This document shows positions 36,670-51,339 of a DNA stretch of 64,000 nt, in pieces. A program made the position numbers and the translations under genes. The stretch is taken from contig NW_026515482.1 of the NCBI RefSeq assembly GCF_014898815.1, positions 1,922,001-1,986,000 on the forward strand, in the 5' to 3' direction. The notes under the pieces are model-generated. The model had not been told where the DNA came from, made no database searches, and was given only the letters and a program-made list of their open reading frames with translations. Numbering within the stretch: the stretch's first letter is position 1; every line of letters begins with the position of its first letter. The DNA comes from Panonychus citri. Lineage: Eukaryota; Arthropoda; Arachnida; Trombidiformes; Tetranychidae.

Positions 36670-39016
36670 AAAAACAAAATCATCAATAGTCAATTGACAC
36701 TCACATGTTATCATGCTGAGATTGAAAGTTCAACTTATTTATCAATTATTTCAACTGACAAATAGGGAGAGGGAATATATTTATATGTATACAGAAATCA
36801 TTGATTCTTTATCATCATTATCAACATGATGATTATCATCAAAAACCAGTCTACGGGATGTCGATATACAGGTTTACCTGAGGTAAGGTCATTACTAGTC
36901 TATCACATTTATTAGGTTTACGATTAAATTGAAAAACAAGGTAAATTATTGGCAGAAAATTATCTCAATATCATCGGTTATTATCATCATGATTATGATG
37001 AAATTAGTAATATATCACGTGATATCAGTATCTCTCTTTTCTCTCTCTCTCTTTCTGATTATGTTAATATTGTTAATTTTCAACTAAATAGCCTCAGGGC
37101 ATCCGCCGATTATCTTGATGTGTATTCGATAGTCATGATCACCTTTTAATATTATTCAATCTTAATTCACGCTTTTCTCTCTCTCTCTCTCTCTTTCTGG
37201 ACTCAAAAGCGGCTTTTAGGGTTGGGTCTTTCTTTTTCTCTTTCTTATCATCAATTTTTCATCCATTTCTTTTCCCCTGAATTTCAAGGCCAATCGATCA
37301 CTTTGAAACCGAAACGATGTTACTGAACAAAACGTTATATATATTTGAGTTACTTATTATTAGAACAAAAGAAAGAAAAAACGATTTATTCTCTCTCTCT
37401 CTCTCTCCCTGAATTTCACCTTCAAATCCTAATGGGGGTGGTTAGCATCATGAATTAGTCTCAATCTCTCTCTCACTTACATCGTTTTCACAATCAACAC
37501 TCAAGAGGGAGAGAAACTTAAACTCATCAGATTTTTTTTCTGAAATTGGAAAACCTTTTTCTCTGTGAGAAATCAAACTGACCATTGGATAAGTGATTCT
37601 GATGATGACAATGATGATATTGCAATCGAAATGATTAATGATTAATTGATAATTATAATCATGATTCCAAATGCTCATCTTTATCCTGTTTTATATTTTC
37701 TGATTTAATTTCACCTAAGATTCAGGTTCTTATTCAATACTAGACAATGTCCAATTGACAATCGCCATTTATCATGAACAACCTTTGATTTTTTAGCCTC
37801 ATGATTGAGAAAACTGAAAAATGAGCTCTGTCATTTTCATCATGAATAACATTTCAATATCCAAAATTATTTTTCATGATCCAGCCCAAAGAGGCCCAAC
37901 GATAATACATAATAATCCAGAATTTTAATCTAAGTCAATTTCAAGTTTTCTCCTCTTAATGTTAATCATTGCAATCGATTAGACATTTATCATTGAAAGA
38001 AGAGGAAGAAAAAACCAAACGATTTACCAAATAAATCTAATCAATGACCAGAATAAGAATTAATTATTTGGCAAGAAAAGTTGAAAACAATTAATCAACT
38101 AAGAGACTAAATTACAGATAAATTGTTTATTTTACCAAATCAATGGTCGATTTCAAATCAATCAACAAATTCAAGGTTTAGATTCAATGTTCACCTTGAG
38201 AGTTAGAAGATGAAAAAAAAATAGAAAACAAAAGTTTCATCAACTGAATTCGAGACTGAACATTGGAGAAACGAAAGGAAAAAAAGTTCTAATTATTATT
38301 ATATTAAATTCGAGGTGAAACTTTTACTTTTTCTGTAGTAAATTGTTTCTCATGATAGTTGACCAATTGACTATTTTGTCCATCGGGTTTAATCAATTGT
38401 CTCGCTGTAGGTAATGATGAGAATATAAGAATCGAGATATAATTTAATTTATCTCGAAAAAATGAAATTTAATCAACTATTATCATGGTGAGTTGGATGT
38501 GCTTTGAAATTTGAAATGATAAAAATCGTTAAATTCTGGTAATTGAATTGAAACTTTTTTTTGTGATTCAAGTTTGCAAAAAAAACTATTGATTCTTATG
38601 ATGATGATGATGGTGATGGTGATAATCTTAATGATTATTATTATTACGATGATGATAATACATAATTCCTGTGAGTTATTTATTTACTAGACATGGAATT
38701 GTTTTTCATGGATCAATATGACAATAAGGATTCCCAATGAATTTCAATGTAACCTTTGTGGTATCAATTTCATTCAGAGTTCATGATTACTTTCATGAAT
38801 TGTTTCAACCTCATGGAAACTTATTTTTTTATCATCATAATCATCATCATCACCATTGAATATTAGTCTAAGGATGAAGATAAACATGATATCTCAGTAA
38901 TAACGATAATGGTCTTTCTCTGGAAACTGTTTTCTTTTCCATGAAATATCAAACTTCGTGAACTGAATAAAGTCAATGAACATTAACCCGCCGCGTAAAA
39001 AAACAATCATTTGTGA

Positions 39017-39018
<2 letters not shown>

Positions 39019-39047
<29 letters not shown>
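39019..39047 (+). repeat. AG dinucleotide microsatellite (29 bp)
   Basis: A perfect AG run just after the GC-rich word CCGCCGCG (starting near 38987). Confidence 0.93.
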
Positions 39048-39049
<2 letters not shown>

Positions 39050-40296
39050 CCTAATACACAGAGGTAAACATACTCATGACAATGAAGATGATGATGATGA
39101 TGATCTTCATTGATGAAGATAAAACCATGAAAGTTCAATGGGATGACAACATTTGAAATAATTTGAAACTATTCCCATGTAATTAAACTTTAATAATTGA
39201 TTACATCTCATTACAATCAATTGTGATTAACTGGACACACACACAATTTGACCAAACTAATGATACTCATCATTAACAAAGCCCCAAAGGTGAATTGTTA
39301 TTATGATTATTTTCCCAATTGAGTCAATGAAAATTGACTTTTTCCTCCTTCGGACAATGGTCAATGGTTTAATCATAATCTTTCATGACAATTTTAAACT
39401 TTTTCACCTTGATTGGGAGCAAGATAATTAATTGAGAAACAATTTGGTGGAAAAATTTTTCTCACAAAACAAAAAATGGTTACCCAGCAATGTTTTCAAT
39501 GTGTGACAATTACTATTGACAATTGACATAATCACACAACTTTTACCTGTTCAAATGTCATCACCTTTGATTTTTTTTTTCTGTCCTCTTGCAACTTTGA
39601 TTATCTGATTATCATTATTGTTACAATTTTCACATGTTAATCAATAAATAGAAAACAATTGAAATGGTCAACATGGATTCCAAGTGAACCAGAACTATCT
39701 TGCTGATTCTGACAGCATCCTGATGGTCAAGGAGAGAAGGGAAAAAATCTCAGTGATCTCAATTTCCTCTCATCAATCTGACCAATGGTCAAGAATATCA
39801 TTATCATTATTATTGAATGATTGATTGATCACTTGATTAGATTATCATGAAAATCTCTTAAACATCGTCATCATCATTATCATTTGATTAATATGTTTGA
39901 TAAAACAAAAACTTGACCGGAAAGGGAAGAGGATGATAAGTATTAAGAAATGTCATGTCCAGTTTATCTTGGACATTAATTGATTATAATATTAATTAAA
40001 ATCTTGTACAACAATCAACATGATTAACATTAGAATTTTAAGTTTACGATATGTATAATTGTAGTAATATCGTTAAACAGGCCAAACGGAGGTCATTCAC
40101 GGACAGTAGTAGTAGTAGTAAATTGTAATAGTAGTAATTAGTTGATTCGAATTAGTTAAAAGATGAATAAAAAAGAAAATGGTAACTTCCTGATTACCTG
40201 GTGAATGAAAGAGAGAAAAAAATAAAAATCATCTTCTCGGACATCATATTATGGAAACACTTTATTCAGATGAAGATTCGGATGGCTGATTTCAAT

Positions 40297-40300
<4 letters not shown>

Positions 40301-40347
<47 letters not shown>
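40301..40347 (+). repeat. TC dinucleotide microsatellite (47 bp)
   Basis: A perfect TC run. It produces the Ser-Leu repeat in a spurious plus-strand ORF (40201-40431) and the Arg-Glu repeat in a spurious minus-strand ORF (40249-40443). Confidence 0.95.
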
Positions 40348-40348
<1 letters not shown>

Positions 40349-41599
40349 GCATCTTCATCTCCATTTTGACAAACCCTTACAAACTTACACAATGTAGAGT
40401 AACACTTAGTGCAATGGACTCGCTGTATTAAGAAGATACTCATGTTGCTCTCTCAAAATTTGACCTTTCTCAATGAACTCTCATTTTACTATCATCTTTT
40501 TATCATCATCATGATCACAACTCAATGGACAATGTAAATGATAATATTAATAGTAAAAAGAAGGTAAAAAAATTGTATAATAATCAGGGAGTAGTAAAAA
40601 AAAACAAGTTAAGAAACAAAGAGTAGTAATAGTAACACTTAGTGACATGAAGATAATTGGATGAAAGGGGGTGAAGATGAGAGAGTAGAGAGAGAGAGAG
40701 AGATAGTGGGAGAAAAAATCTTCTTCATCTTAAAAGTAGTTAAAATTGTTCGGACAACAATTTACCTTAATTATCGTAATTAACTTTCCAAATTCACGGA
40801 AAAAAAAATCATCATTTAACGTGCATACGCAATCACACATTACGATAATATTATTACATAATATGAAAGATTTCATATCAGGTAAAATCAGTAAGAGAGA
40901 GAGAGAGAGAGAGATGAAGATAAGAAGAGGAGTTGATAGTAAATATACAATAATGATGATGGAAAAGGGGGAAAAGAAAAAGGTTTGAATGAAGTAGGTT
41001 CATTGACGATTGTAAATCTCACATTAGTGAGTTTGTAAAGTTTGTTACGTTCAATGAGATGACCGGACGTTGCTCGTTGGACCGAGACCGAGAAAAAGAT
41101 GATGATGATAAAGTAAGAGAAGAAAAAAAATGCCCTCAGGCCATCAATTTTTTTTTTCTCTTACTATAATAAAGTAATAGTTATATAGTGGACAATGATC
41201 ATTCTTGATATATCTTGTTCACTCACGCTCTTACTAGATTAATTGATGAGCTACCATTTAATTACTTTGCTGCTTTTATTCAAACTGTGATTTTGTATTT
41301 CCGTTGATTATCATCATCATCATGGTGATTATTATTTTCCTGTTGTATGATAATATTAATAATAAGAGATGACATAAGACAAAGATACTTATCACGCGAC
41401 ATCTTCAGTCATCATCATCATTATCATCATTCTAGTCTTCATATTTACTATCATCATCATCATTGCTCAGTTTTCTCATTATCATCATGATTATTTGTCA
41501 CTAATTAACTTTCATTCATTGATCAATTCATATTATCTTTGAGTTTCTCTCTCTCTCTCTTTCATGAAAACAATTTAAAGATTTGATTCATTAACACTT

Positions 41600-43430
41600 A
41601 ACTAAATTGAACATTTATCATCCTTTTGTATTTTCTCATCATCATCAAAGGTTTGGTGACATTTTCTTGACCTTAACTTGATGATGATGATTAACAATTA
41701 AGATTATTACTGAATAATTAGTTGATTTGGATGGAAACGTTTTCCTTTTCAATGGTAATTTAAGGTTTTCTAATTCAATTTTAATTTGATTGTTCACAAT
41801 TTAAGTTTTACTTTATTTCTCAACAGGTAAAACTCAATTATCAAACCAATTATCGCATCATGTAATTATCATTATCATCTTCTTCTTGTGAACAATTAAT
41901 AAATCACAATTCATCACAATTACAAGGAATCATCTTAAAGATAATCAAATTTACGTTTAGCGTTTAAACTTAATTGTAAATTTGTTTTTCTTTGGGTAAA
42001 TTTGATCAGTAAAATTTTCAGTTTTGTTTTTTCATTAATTTCTCTGAGTTGATTCAATCACACACCTTTGAGACACACCCAAAGGTAACCCACTCTAATC
42101 ATTTGTTAATCTTTAATCAAAATAAAAGTTAATTGTTATGAGATTTTGAATGAAAAGTTAATCAAAATTTTGGGTCAATCAATTTTTACCATTGATTAGC
42201 CATTAGATTTGTCAATCACCTTCTCAAGGTGAAAATTGTAAAGGAGAAACAATTTAAGAGGAAATGATTGTAAAAAAGAGGAGGTGGTGGGGTAGATGAT
42301 GATGATGAAGATGATGATGATGATTGAGTATCTTTGTCTATGTTGCAAAATCAAAGCTCTAAGTTTTGATAATTTACCTGTGGACTTCCTGTTCACGGTT
42401 TATTGCCCATTGAAATTACCTTAAAAATCAATGACTCAGTCAACATTCATCAGCTTTTTCGTTATCATCCTTTATAAATATCATCATCATCATTAGGAAG
42501 ATAAAAAAGGATGTTGACTTAATAGTACACAAAAGATGATCTCTCTCTCTCTCTCTCTCTCAATAGGTTCTTACGGGTGGAGATGATGATGGACAATCTC
42601 ATCAACACAGGTCACCTTGTCTTCTAGTGATAAAATTTATCTTTATCTCATCATCACCTTCAATTATCCTTCAATTTGCTTTCACCTTCTCATCATCATC
42701 ATCATCGTCATCATTATCTTCCTGTCCTCTTTTCCTTAAATAGCCCACAGGCATTATCATCATAATCATTGTCGTTCATTACAAACTGTGATTTTGATCA
42801 GAGACCAATGAAGAAAGGAAATGGACAAAGAGATGAAGATAAAGATGATTGGTGATGAGAGAGATGAAACTGATGGGAACGGAAATGGATAAATAATCAG
42901 AATCTGAAAATTAAATGTTCTTTTCTCATCTAATTATCTTTCGATCATCTTTAACTTAATGATAATTATCGTCTTCGCATCACAATTAAATGATGATCAA
43001 AAGGAAAGTCGTTAATGATTAACAATCAATGGTTAAATCGGTTTTTACTTTTGACAGGAAATTGATTTATTTCAATAATCACTGATAATCAAATACCTTG
43101 ATTATCAATCGTTAAATATTTAAAAAATCAAATTGTCAAGGTGATGATATTTATACCAATTAACCTTGATTTTAAGTGATTAAAATTGTAAAACAATTTA
43201 AAATGATTCATGATTTGATTGTTTGTTGAAAAAAAAAACAACAACACATATTAATCATTGAGAAAAAGGTATGATGATGATGAGAGACATTGATAAGACA
43301 ATCAGCTGATTGTGATGATAAGAATGACAAACAAGTAACAAAATCAGGTTAATAATTGGTTATCATTAACCTTAATCTGATAATCAAATTGTAATTGAAA
43401 CAATTTACAACATGAAAACATAGAAATTAA
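41600..43430. other. Mixed A+T-rich and microsatellite sequence, no gene seen
   Basis: A+T-rich words around 41580-42190 and 42940-43430 surround a repeat-rich middle with GAT runs (42296-42325) and a CT array (42540-42561). No coding signal. Confidence 0.5.
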
Positions 43431-43439
43431 ATTGTTACC

Positions 43440-46400
43440 TTTTCCAATTGATTTCATCTTCATCTTCATCTCTCTTTCTCTCTCATTGGATACGTTGACA
43501 TTATGAAAAAAGATTATCATCCAAAAGAGAGGAAGAAAAAAATCTCTTTCATTTTATCTGATGTTATCTTCATCTTCATCACCATCACTATCATCATCTT
43601 TTTGATACACTTGATGTTTCACCCATCATGTTGATAATACAACAACAACAACAACCTACGGAAGGTCTTAGGCCACAGGAAAAGTTTAACAACAAAAGGC
43701 CTCAGATGATGATAATGGAAGATGATGATATTAGAGATGAAGAAGAAGATAACTCGTGACCGGATTTCATTGAGAAGATGAGAGAGAGAGAGAGAGAGAG
43801 AGAAGAAAAGAAAAACACTTATCGACTCCACCTTGAATAGTAACGTGTCCATCCCTTATCATCCTCCTCATCCTACTCACCCTCAACATTTTATCATCTA
43901 TCTTCCCTCCCACCCCTCCCTCTCTTTCAATTGAATTGATATAATGATTATAATTCATTTTCATTCATTGATTCAGTCAATTGAATCTTTATCATGATCA
44001 CGGTTCTTAATCTTTTTATACAAATCATCATCATTATCTTCATCATACACTTACACCGCCTCCATAACCTATGGGATTTTTATTACACGAAAAAAGTTAC
44101 AAAGAAACAAAAAAAAACGAATCAACATTATGATGATGTTTCATTAACCAGAAAAGTCAATACTGTGAATAAAGTTCCGGATGAGATGAAGATGAAGATG
44201 ATAATGGACGATGATGGAGAGAGAGAGGATGAATTGATCCATCTTCAATGTAGATTAAAGCTTAAAGGCATTTGCACAATAAAAATGATCATGTTAATGG
44301 TTAAGTCAAATTATGGTTAAGATAAAATAATTTTCATATCCACAGTGGATACGGAAATAGTAATATAACCAAAACCTAATCAACATTGATATTGATCTTG
44401 AACAATTTAAATCATCCGCATCCACATCTTAATCATCTGCATCATCATCATCATCAAATTATTGATATTACATTAGCATCCTCAGAGTGAATTACCAAAA
44501 GTTATACAATTCCGATTCCATGAAAATTTTTACCTTGGAAGATAAAGGTTACCGCTCTTCCGTGAATACATTTTCTCCCTCTCCTCTCTCTCTCTCTCTC
44601 TCTCTCATTCTAACCAACCTGCCTATGAGCCTCTCTTCACCTTTTATCATCCTTTAGTCTTCATCATCTTCATCATTTAAAGCTAATAATCAGCAACTTT
44701 TGCTTATTGTAGTTGAAAGATTACAATATTATACCTCTAATTGTGAGCAATATCTTCATTGCACCTTCATCTTCATCTTCATCTTTCATCCTCTTCTTCA
44801 TCCTTTGGGTGATGATAAAGGTACATATTGTTTCGTGTATCATCCCAATAGGTGCTCACGTATTTTTTCATCATCTTTTCATCCTTAAAGATGATAAAAG
44901 AAGAAGAAAAATCTTCTCTCTCATTCTTTTTCTTTTTCTTCATCTTCCTTTCTATTGTTTCAATTCATTATTATTTTTATATTTTCTTCAAGCTCATTTG
45001 TAAATGCAATTAAATGTTTATAATATACATTATTAAGAGAAACCAATTCTTAAATCTACTTAATTATTATTTCACTAATTGCTAATCATAATCACAGCAA
45101 TTACAATTAATTGTGATATTGAAATTTTAACCTCGCATCAGTTAATCATCATTTGTAATCAACAATCATCTGAATCATTTATTTATTTTCTGATTGTTTA
45201 GCTTAATTAATTGAGAGAAATCAAATCATATATCAGTGAAAGAGAGATAAACACAATCAACAATCAACAATTAGGTTGATTAACAATTAAAGATACAAGG
45301 TCATTAGAATCATTTATTGTAATAACAACAAAGAATGAAAAAAAAGTTTTAAATCAACTTTGCAAGTGAAAAAAAAAACAAATCAAAGTTTGAATGGAAA
45401 ACGCAATTTATTAATTGTTACAATTAAATAATTTTCTTTCGCATCCTCATCTTGATTATCCTTCAATATCATCCCAATATCTTGCAAAAGATTAATTATT
45501 GTTTTGTTTTTCTTGTGAATTGTAATATTAACAAATACAAAGCTAAAGTTAAAACATATCCTCTTGATTAGTTAGATGATAAAAATACCTGGAAGGCAAA
45601 AAGATGAGGATGAAAAGTGAGTTGCTTTTTTCTCACTTTCCATCATCCTCATCCTTAGATCCGGTAATAACGTTATTACCCTTGAACTTTTTCTCGTACT
45701 ATTATCTCACTCGGTCTCTCACTCTCTCACTTTCTCTCTCTCTCTATCTCTCTCAGGTTGATTGGTTGCGGTGAATATCATCATCATTAATTTTTCATTA
45801 ATACACAACTAAAAACGATTAAAACAACAAACACTTTTTATGATATTAGATCAATGGTAATCAATCAATAGTGTTACTTCAATAATCGGTGGGATAGTTT
45901 ACCTCACGAACTAAATTAAAATGTTCATCATCATGATCATCAATTGATTGTTTGCTTGATTGTTATTTCGTTGCATTGTTTTTGCTTGTACATAAAACTT
46001 TCTCTCTCTCTCTCTCACTTTATGTATCAATGTCTTTTACAGGGATAAACATTTTATCCTTAATCAAGTTGAGCGATTAGCTTACAATTGGATAGATTTT
46101 ATAATTTGTGATATTGAAACTGTAACAAAACAGCAACAACAAATTGTACGGTTACCTTGATACAAATGGGAGCATCAATATCACTCTCATCATCATCATC
46201 ATCAGCATAAGTCACGTTATCATCTTATTACTTTTGCAAGAAAAAAAAGAAATGATAAAATTGAGGTTGATACTGGAAGGAAAAGCAAAACTCAGAGATA
46301 ATGTTGATGATTATGATGACGAGAGAGAGAGAGAGAGAGAGAGAGAGTTGATTTTATTAAGTGAATGCAATTGCAAGATGATGATGATAAAAGATGATAA

Positions 46401-47260
46401 TGATCATGATAAACATTAAGAGAAAGGTAAAAAAATAATATTCTAGGTTAGATTATGATGAATAACTTATTATCGGGTTATCATATTTCTTGATAGAAAA
46501 AGATGATGATAATGATCTTCCTTTTCAATCATCATGAATTTCATCCCATTGAGGATGATATGGATGATATTTGTCTCACTCGTAATTTTGAAGGTGATAA
46601 AAGAGGCAAGGGAGATAGAGAGAGAAAGAGTGAGAGTTAAAGTGGATAAGGAGTGAGATGTAAATTTTAAATATTACATGAGGTAAAATTGATACAGATG
46701 AAAGATGAGCAAAAATATGATGATGTAAGTGTGAGGATGATGAAGATGATGATGAAGGAGGAAGAGGAAAAGGAAAAGGAAAAGAGGAGGCGGTAAAGAT
46801 GAAAAAAAAATATCAATTTTTTTACCATTTCATTTATATTGAACATCATGATGATGACAATAAAAAAAAGAGCCAAAAGAAAGCGAAAGTTAATCTTATC
46901 CTTTGTTACTCCCACTTAGCTTTTTTTATCTTCATCTTTCACCTCCACCCCCTTAAGTAAATATGATCATTGTTATTATTATCTTCATAAATATTGTATC
47001 ATCATCATTATCCTTCTGAACAACATCACCATCAACAATCAACAATCAAGGTAATCATAATAATCCATATTAAGTTAAACAGTGATGAGGATGAGGAATA
47101 CAAAACCAGCAATCATCATCATCATCATCATAATAATAATAATGATCAAAGCCAAAATCATGAGGTGGGAGAGAGAGGGATGAGGATATAAGATAATGAT
47201 GATGATGATGATGATAAAAATCATTGGGTTGATATTACAGGTAGACCTTAATCCAAGATA
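43440..47260. other. Microsatellite-rich non-coding block
   Basis: AG/GA arrays at 43781-43803 and 46321-46347, a TC array at 44583-44606, many GAT/ATC runs, and a short A+T-rich interval about 45010-45560. The ORFs at 43994-44320, 44713-45003, 46144-46419 and 46994-47191 read through these repeats and are not credible. Confidence 0.55.
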
Positions 47261-47299
47261 TAATAACAATGAATGGGATCAAAAGGATCAGAATTGAAA

Positions 47300-48270
47300 G
47301 CTTGTTATTAGTTTGATTTGGTTTTGCTTGTTTACTATTATCATTTGATTGTTGATGATTAGTTGAATCTACAAGAATGAATCAATGAATGGCTTGGGTA
47401 AATTGTTTCTTCTTGATTTCCGAATCAATTTTGATTAACACGCTAATCATCATGTACAATTATTTACAATCAATTTTGAAACCATTTTCTTGATCAGTTA
47501 CACAAGGGAGGAAACCAGGTAATCATAATTGTTACCATACAAATTTAAGTCTATTATTAATCTGTCATCACTTTTCATTGATGAAACTTTCAAATCCTCG
47601 CCCAGAATTATAATATTAATATTATCCTAATTCATTGTGATTCTTGTATAATATTTTTAACATATTTACTTAAATTGTTGTGTATTAATACAATTGGTTA
47701 ATTGTTACAATTTTTAAATTGAGAAAACAACAAACCTTGTAATGTTTTTATTGTAACAATTGTTAATAAGAAACTGGTTTCAATGAAATTGTATTTTCCA
47801 ATCTTTGATCAAGTCAATTAATCATCCAATCAATTGATTAGTTAATTAAATTGGATTGTTTTGTTTTGTTTTGTTTCTTGATTACATTTAGATGATGAGT
47901 GAGTATTTAAGATGAAGGTAAACTTCAAGGTTTAAATCTAATCAATTGTTATGGTGGAAAACAATTAACTACCTAAGGATAGATTTTTAAATTAATTGAG
48001 ATTTCCAATTGATTATTAGCATTATTATTATTTTGATTACAATTTACTTAAATATTGATTATAACGATGATTGGATTGATTAAAACAAGATTAGTTTTTC
48101 TACTTGGTAATAATGATTAGATAATATTGCAATTTAATCAGCTCAATTGTTGGGTGTGAATTGATGTAATATATTATTCTTGTTGTTTTACCTGAAGATG
48201 ATTATGAAAAGGAGATATTAATTCATGTATGGAAAAAGATTAGTATGAGGATAAAAATTCTGATTAATTC
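47300..48270. other. A+T-rich block, no gene seen
   Basis: TTAATTG/TTGATTA words dominate, with a TTTTG array near 47851-47876. No GA/CT array and no ORF above 60 codons. Confidence 0.55.

Positions 48271-48274
<4 letters not shown>

Positions 48275-48303
<29 letters not shown>
48275..48303 (+). repeat. GA dinucleotide microsatellite (29 bp)
   Basis: A perfect GA run. A CT array follows at about 48434-48452, inverted relative to it, and the block returns to A+T-rich sequence by 48600. Confidence 0.93.
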
Positions 48304-48306
<3 letters not shown>

Positions 48307-48599
48307 TTAAGTCACACCTCATAATGCACCAAGATTCAATTTCGCTCCCTCTCTTATCATCTTCATCTCCCTTTGTTTCCCATCATCCTACACATTCCGA
48401 TCATCATGATAGATAAATGATGATAATGATGATTCTCTCTCTCTCTCTCTCTCTTACTCTCTCACTCAATACCTTTCGTTATCAACGGTCAATAGCATTT
48501 AGATTGTACTTTAATTACCTTGTTGCTTATGATTATCAATGTAACGAGAATTTATTTTTTTTTGTTCATCATTATGATTACCGATTTAATCCTGATTAT

Positions 48600-49370
48600 C
48601 ACCTTGTAATTTTTTCCCATTGATTTACTTTCATATTGATTAATTATTATGTGATCATCATGATTAATGGATTTAACTGTCAACCGATTGACCATGAAAA
48701 TTTATTTTCTCCGATAATTGTCCAATACTTTTCTCTTGGATATCATAGCTAATTAATTGCCAATGAATTAACTCAATTAATCTATTAAATTAATCTCAAC
48801 TAATCATTGATGAAAATAATGATGGTTAATATAAACTATTATATTGAGAACTGTATTTGGGTTGAAAATTGTAATTAAATTGCTTATTGATCATCATCAC
48901 TTTTTATCATCATTAAGTGTGTGAGTGTCATTAATGGTCTTGACCTTCAATAGTTACTTTAATTTTGATGGTCATTTGCAAGATAAACCAATTTGATCAA
49001 CTAATTGATTGTAAATGATTTGATAATGTTGAAAACGAGCCAAAAAAAAAGGTAAATTTCAATTAAGAAAATGAAATTAGCGAAAAGAAAATCAAACTTT
49101 TCAATTAACTGCAACCACAATCAAAAGATATTGCAAATCGGATAAATGTAACTATTAATATGATTAAAAGTTTTTTCCAAATTATATCAATTGCAATTAA
49201 CGATTAAAATTATTATTTGATTGCTGATTTACTGATTGGATTAGAAAATGATTCTAAGATATTAATCTGAATGCTGAGATTTAGGTGAATGAATTTTTTT
49301 TTCTTTCAATTTACTTTTCAACGGTAATATCTGATTCTAAATGAATGGTCAGGTAAATTTTTCACCTTCC
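48600..49370. other. A+T-rich block, no gene seen
   Basis: AATTAATT and TGATTAA-type words dominate, with no microsatellite array and no coding signal. Confidence 0.5.
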
Positions 49371-49417
49371 ATTTTGGATGAATGAAAAACTCGTGTATGG
49401 ACAATCCCATAGGGAGT

Positions 49418-49419
<2 letters not shown>

Positions 49420-49463
<44 letters not shown>

Positions 49464-51330
49464 GAAAGTGGATGAAAAGCTTCTGAAGATGAGGATGATA
49501 TGTTTACAGAAGATGAGAGATGAAGATGAGAGATGAAACTTGAAAGGTAGGTGTTGATGTTATAGCAAAGACTACAATGAGGATAAGTGTTAAAAAGCTG
49601 TCTCTTAACGTGCTAAAAGGATGATGATGAGGATGAAGATGATAATTGTCAGTCACTTGTTTTCACTTTTCCAGTACTACAACTAATCATGTAATAGTAT
49701 TAAATACCATATATCACTTATACATATAAAAGAAAGGAAAGAAACAAAATAAAATTGGATTAAGATTATCCCCTAGATGGAGTCGATTCACAATAAGAAT
49801 CGTTTGCCAAGAAATTCATGATAACGGTACTTTTTTTTTACCATAAGATTCAATCTAATTGCTTGATTGCTAATGACTTTTGATTGATAAACAAATGATT
49901 CTGTACACACATATATTTATATAAATATCTGTTATTCAATGAAAAAAGTTCCGGTACAATGTAAATGATGATGATTATGATGATGACAGAGATAAATTTT
50001 AAATCTAATGGTAATTTTGATACTCCGGTTCTGAATTGTCGCCAAGAAACATTCATTTTCACATTTGTCTCTATAAAATGTTTAATTCCATGATTCAATT
50101 CAATTCAGGGAGATAATCATGATATAGTAGAGAGAGAGAGATTGAGTTTCGCTTGATGATGGAGAAATAGTTCATCCTCATCATCATCATTTTCTGATCT
50201 CAGTTGATTTTATTTTATTTTCTCTCAAAGATTCTGATGATTTCTCATTAAGATTTCAATTTTCAATTCCAACAAACAAAACAAAGATACACTCATACAA
50301 AGTTATTTGCCAATTCAGTCCCATCTCATCATCTCTCATCCTCCTCCTTCATCATCACCACCACCATCATCATCATATTACAGGAATTTCTCCTTCTCAT
50401 TTCATTAGACGATTAGATGATTAAGTTAACTGTAACCATCAACTCAGAAATCATTGAGAATGTGATTTTCAATGATTCTTTTTGTGTATTGTAATATTTA
50501 ATATCATCTTCATCACTGTGATGCTGAGTAATGAGTAGATATGATGAGAGAAAAAAAATAGAGAGAGAGAGAAAAGATAAAGATGAAGATAAAGGCGAAA
50601 AATAATCCAGAGGGTAAAGTGAAAATAATGGACAGAAAAAATGATGAGGATGCTAAAGGAGAAAGAGGAATATGTAAGAGAGAAAATAGTTTTTGGGTAA
50701 CTTGTACTTCTAATGGTTAAATAACTATTAGGGTTACATTAGTTTTCTGGTAAACCACAAATGATATTATTATTATTACTCTTGTTCCCCCTCCACCCCA
50801 CCCACTCCCACCTTCCTCATCATCCTCATCTTCATCTTCATCCTCTGTGTTACAATGTTATCATGTGTGTGTGTCTATATCCTTGATTACATAATATTAT
50901 ATTTATTACCTGTGAATTACATTCCTCTCAATATCATTAATGATTTTTAGTAAGAGAAAATTTTTCAACTCTTTTTTTGCCTCCGCCATCAACTGAATTA
51001 AATCATAATAATAGTAATCATAATCATCATTATCATTATCATCATTATGATTGTCTTCTTCTTGATTATCATCATCATTACAAAGGTATAAATATAAAAA
51101 AAAACAAGCAATTTCCTCCGTTGATTAAGCTTTGAAAAGTGATGAGGATGAAATAATTATGATGGAAAATGATATTACCATTGGAATTTAATTTCTATTC
51201 AGAACTTTTTTTTTCTCTCTCTCTCACTTACTCACTTTCTCTCTCTCTCTCTGTATTTTCATCCTCATCTATTTCTCACCCACCGAGAGACAAAAGGATT
51301 TCATGATGATGATAATGATTAGAATCACTC
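49420..51330. other. Microsatellite-rich non-coding block
   Basis: GA, CT, GAT and ATC arrays, with a C-rich stretch CCCCCTCCACCCCACCCAC around 50787-50805. The minus-strand ORF 49850-50098 has an Ile run from GAT repeats and no recognised domain. Confidence 0.5.
49421..49461 (+). repeat. GA dinucleotide microsatellite (41 bp)
   Basis: A perfect GA run opening the repeat-rich block 49420-51330. Confidence 0.95.
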
Positions 51331-51339
51331 TCTCAACAT

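Noticed and set aside
40201..40443. Overlapping ORFs with Ser-Leu repeats (plus) and Arg-Glu repeats (minus)
   Set aside because: Both are translations of the same TC/GA microsatellite at 40301-40347.
46994..47191. His/Asn-rich ORF, and similar His-, Met-, Ile- or Asp-rich ORFs across the window (2085-2273, 9756-10154, 16047-16262, 31417-31644, 61486-61677, 62318-62524)
   Set aside because: They are readings of GAT/ATC/CAT trinucleotide arrays in one frame or another. They often overlap other low-complexity ORFs and show no domain.
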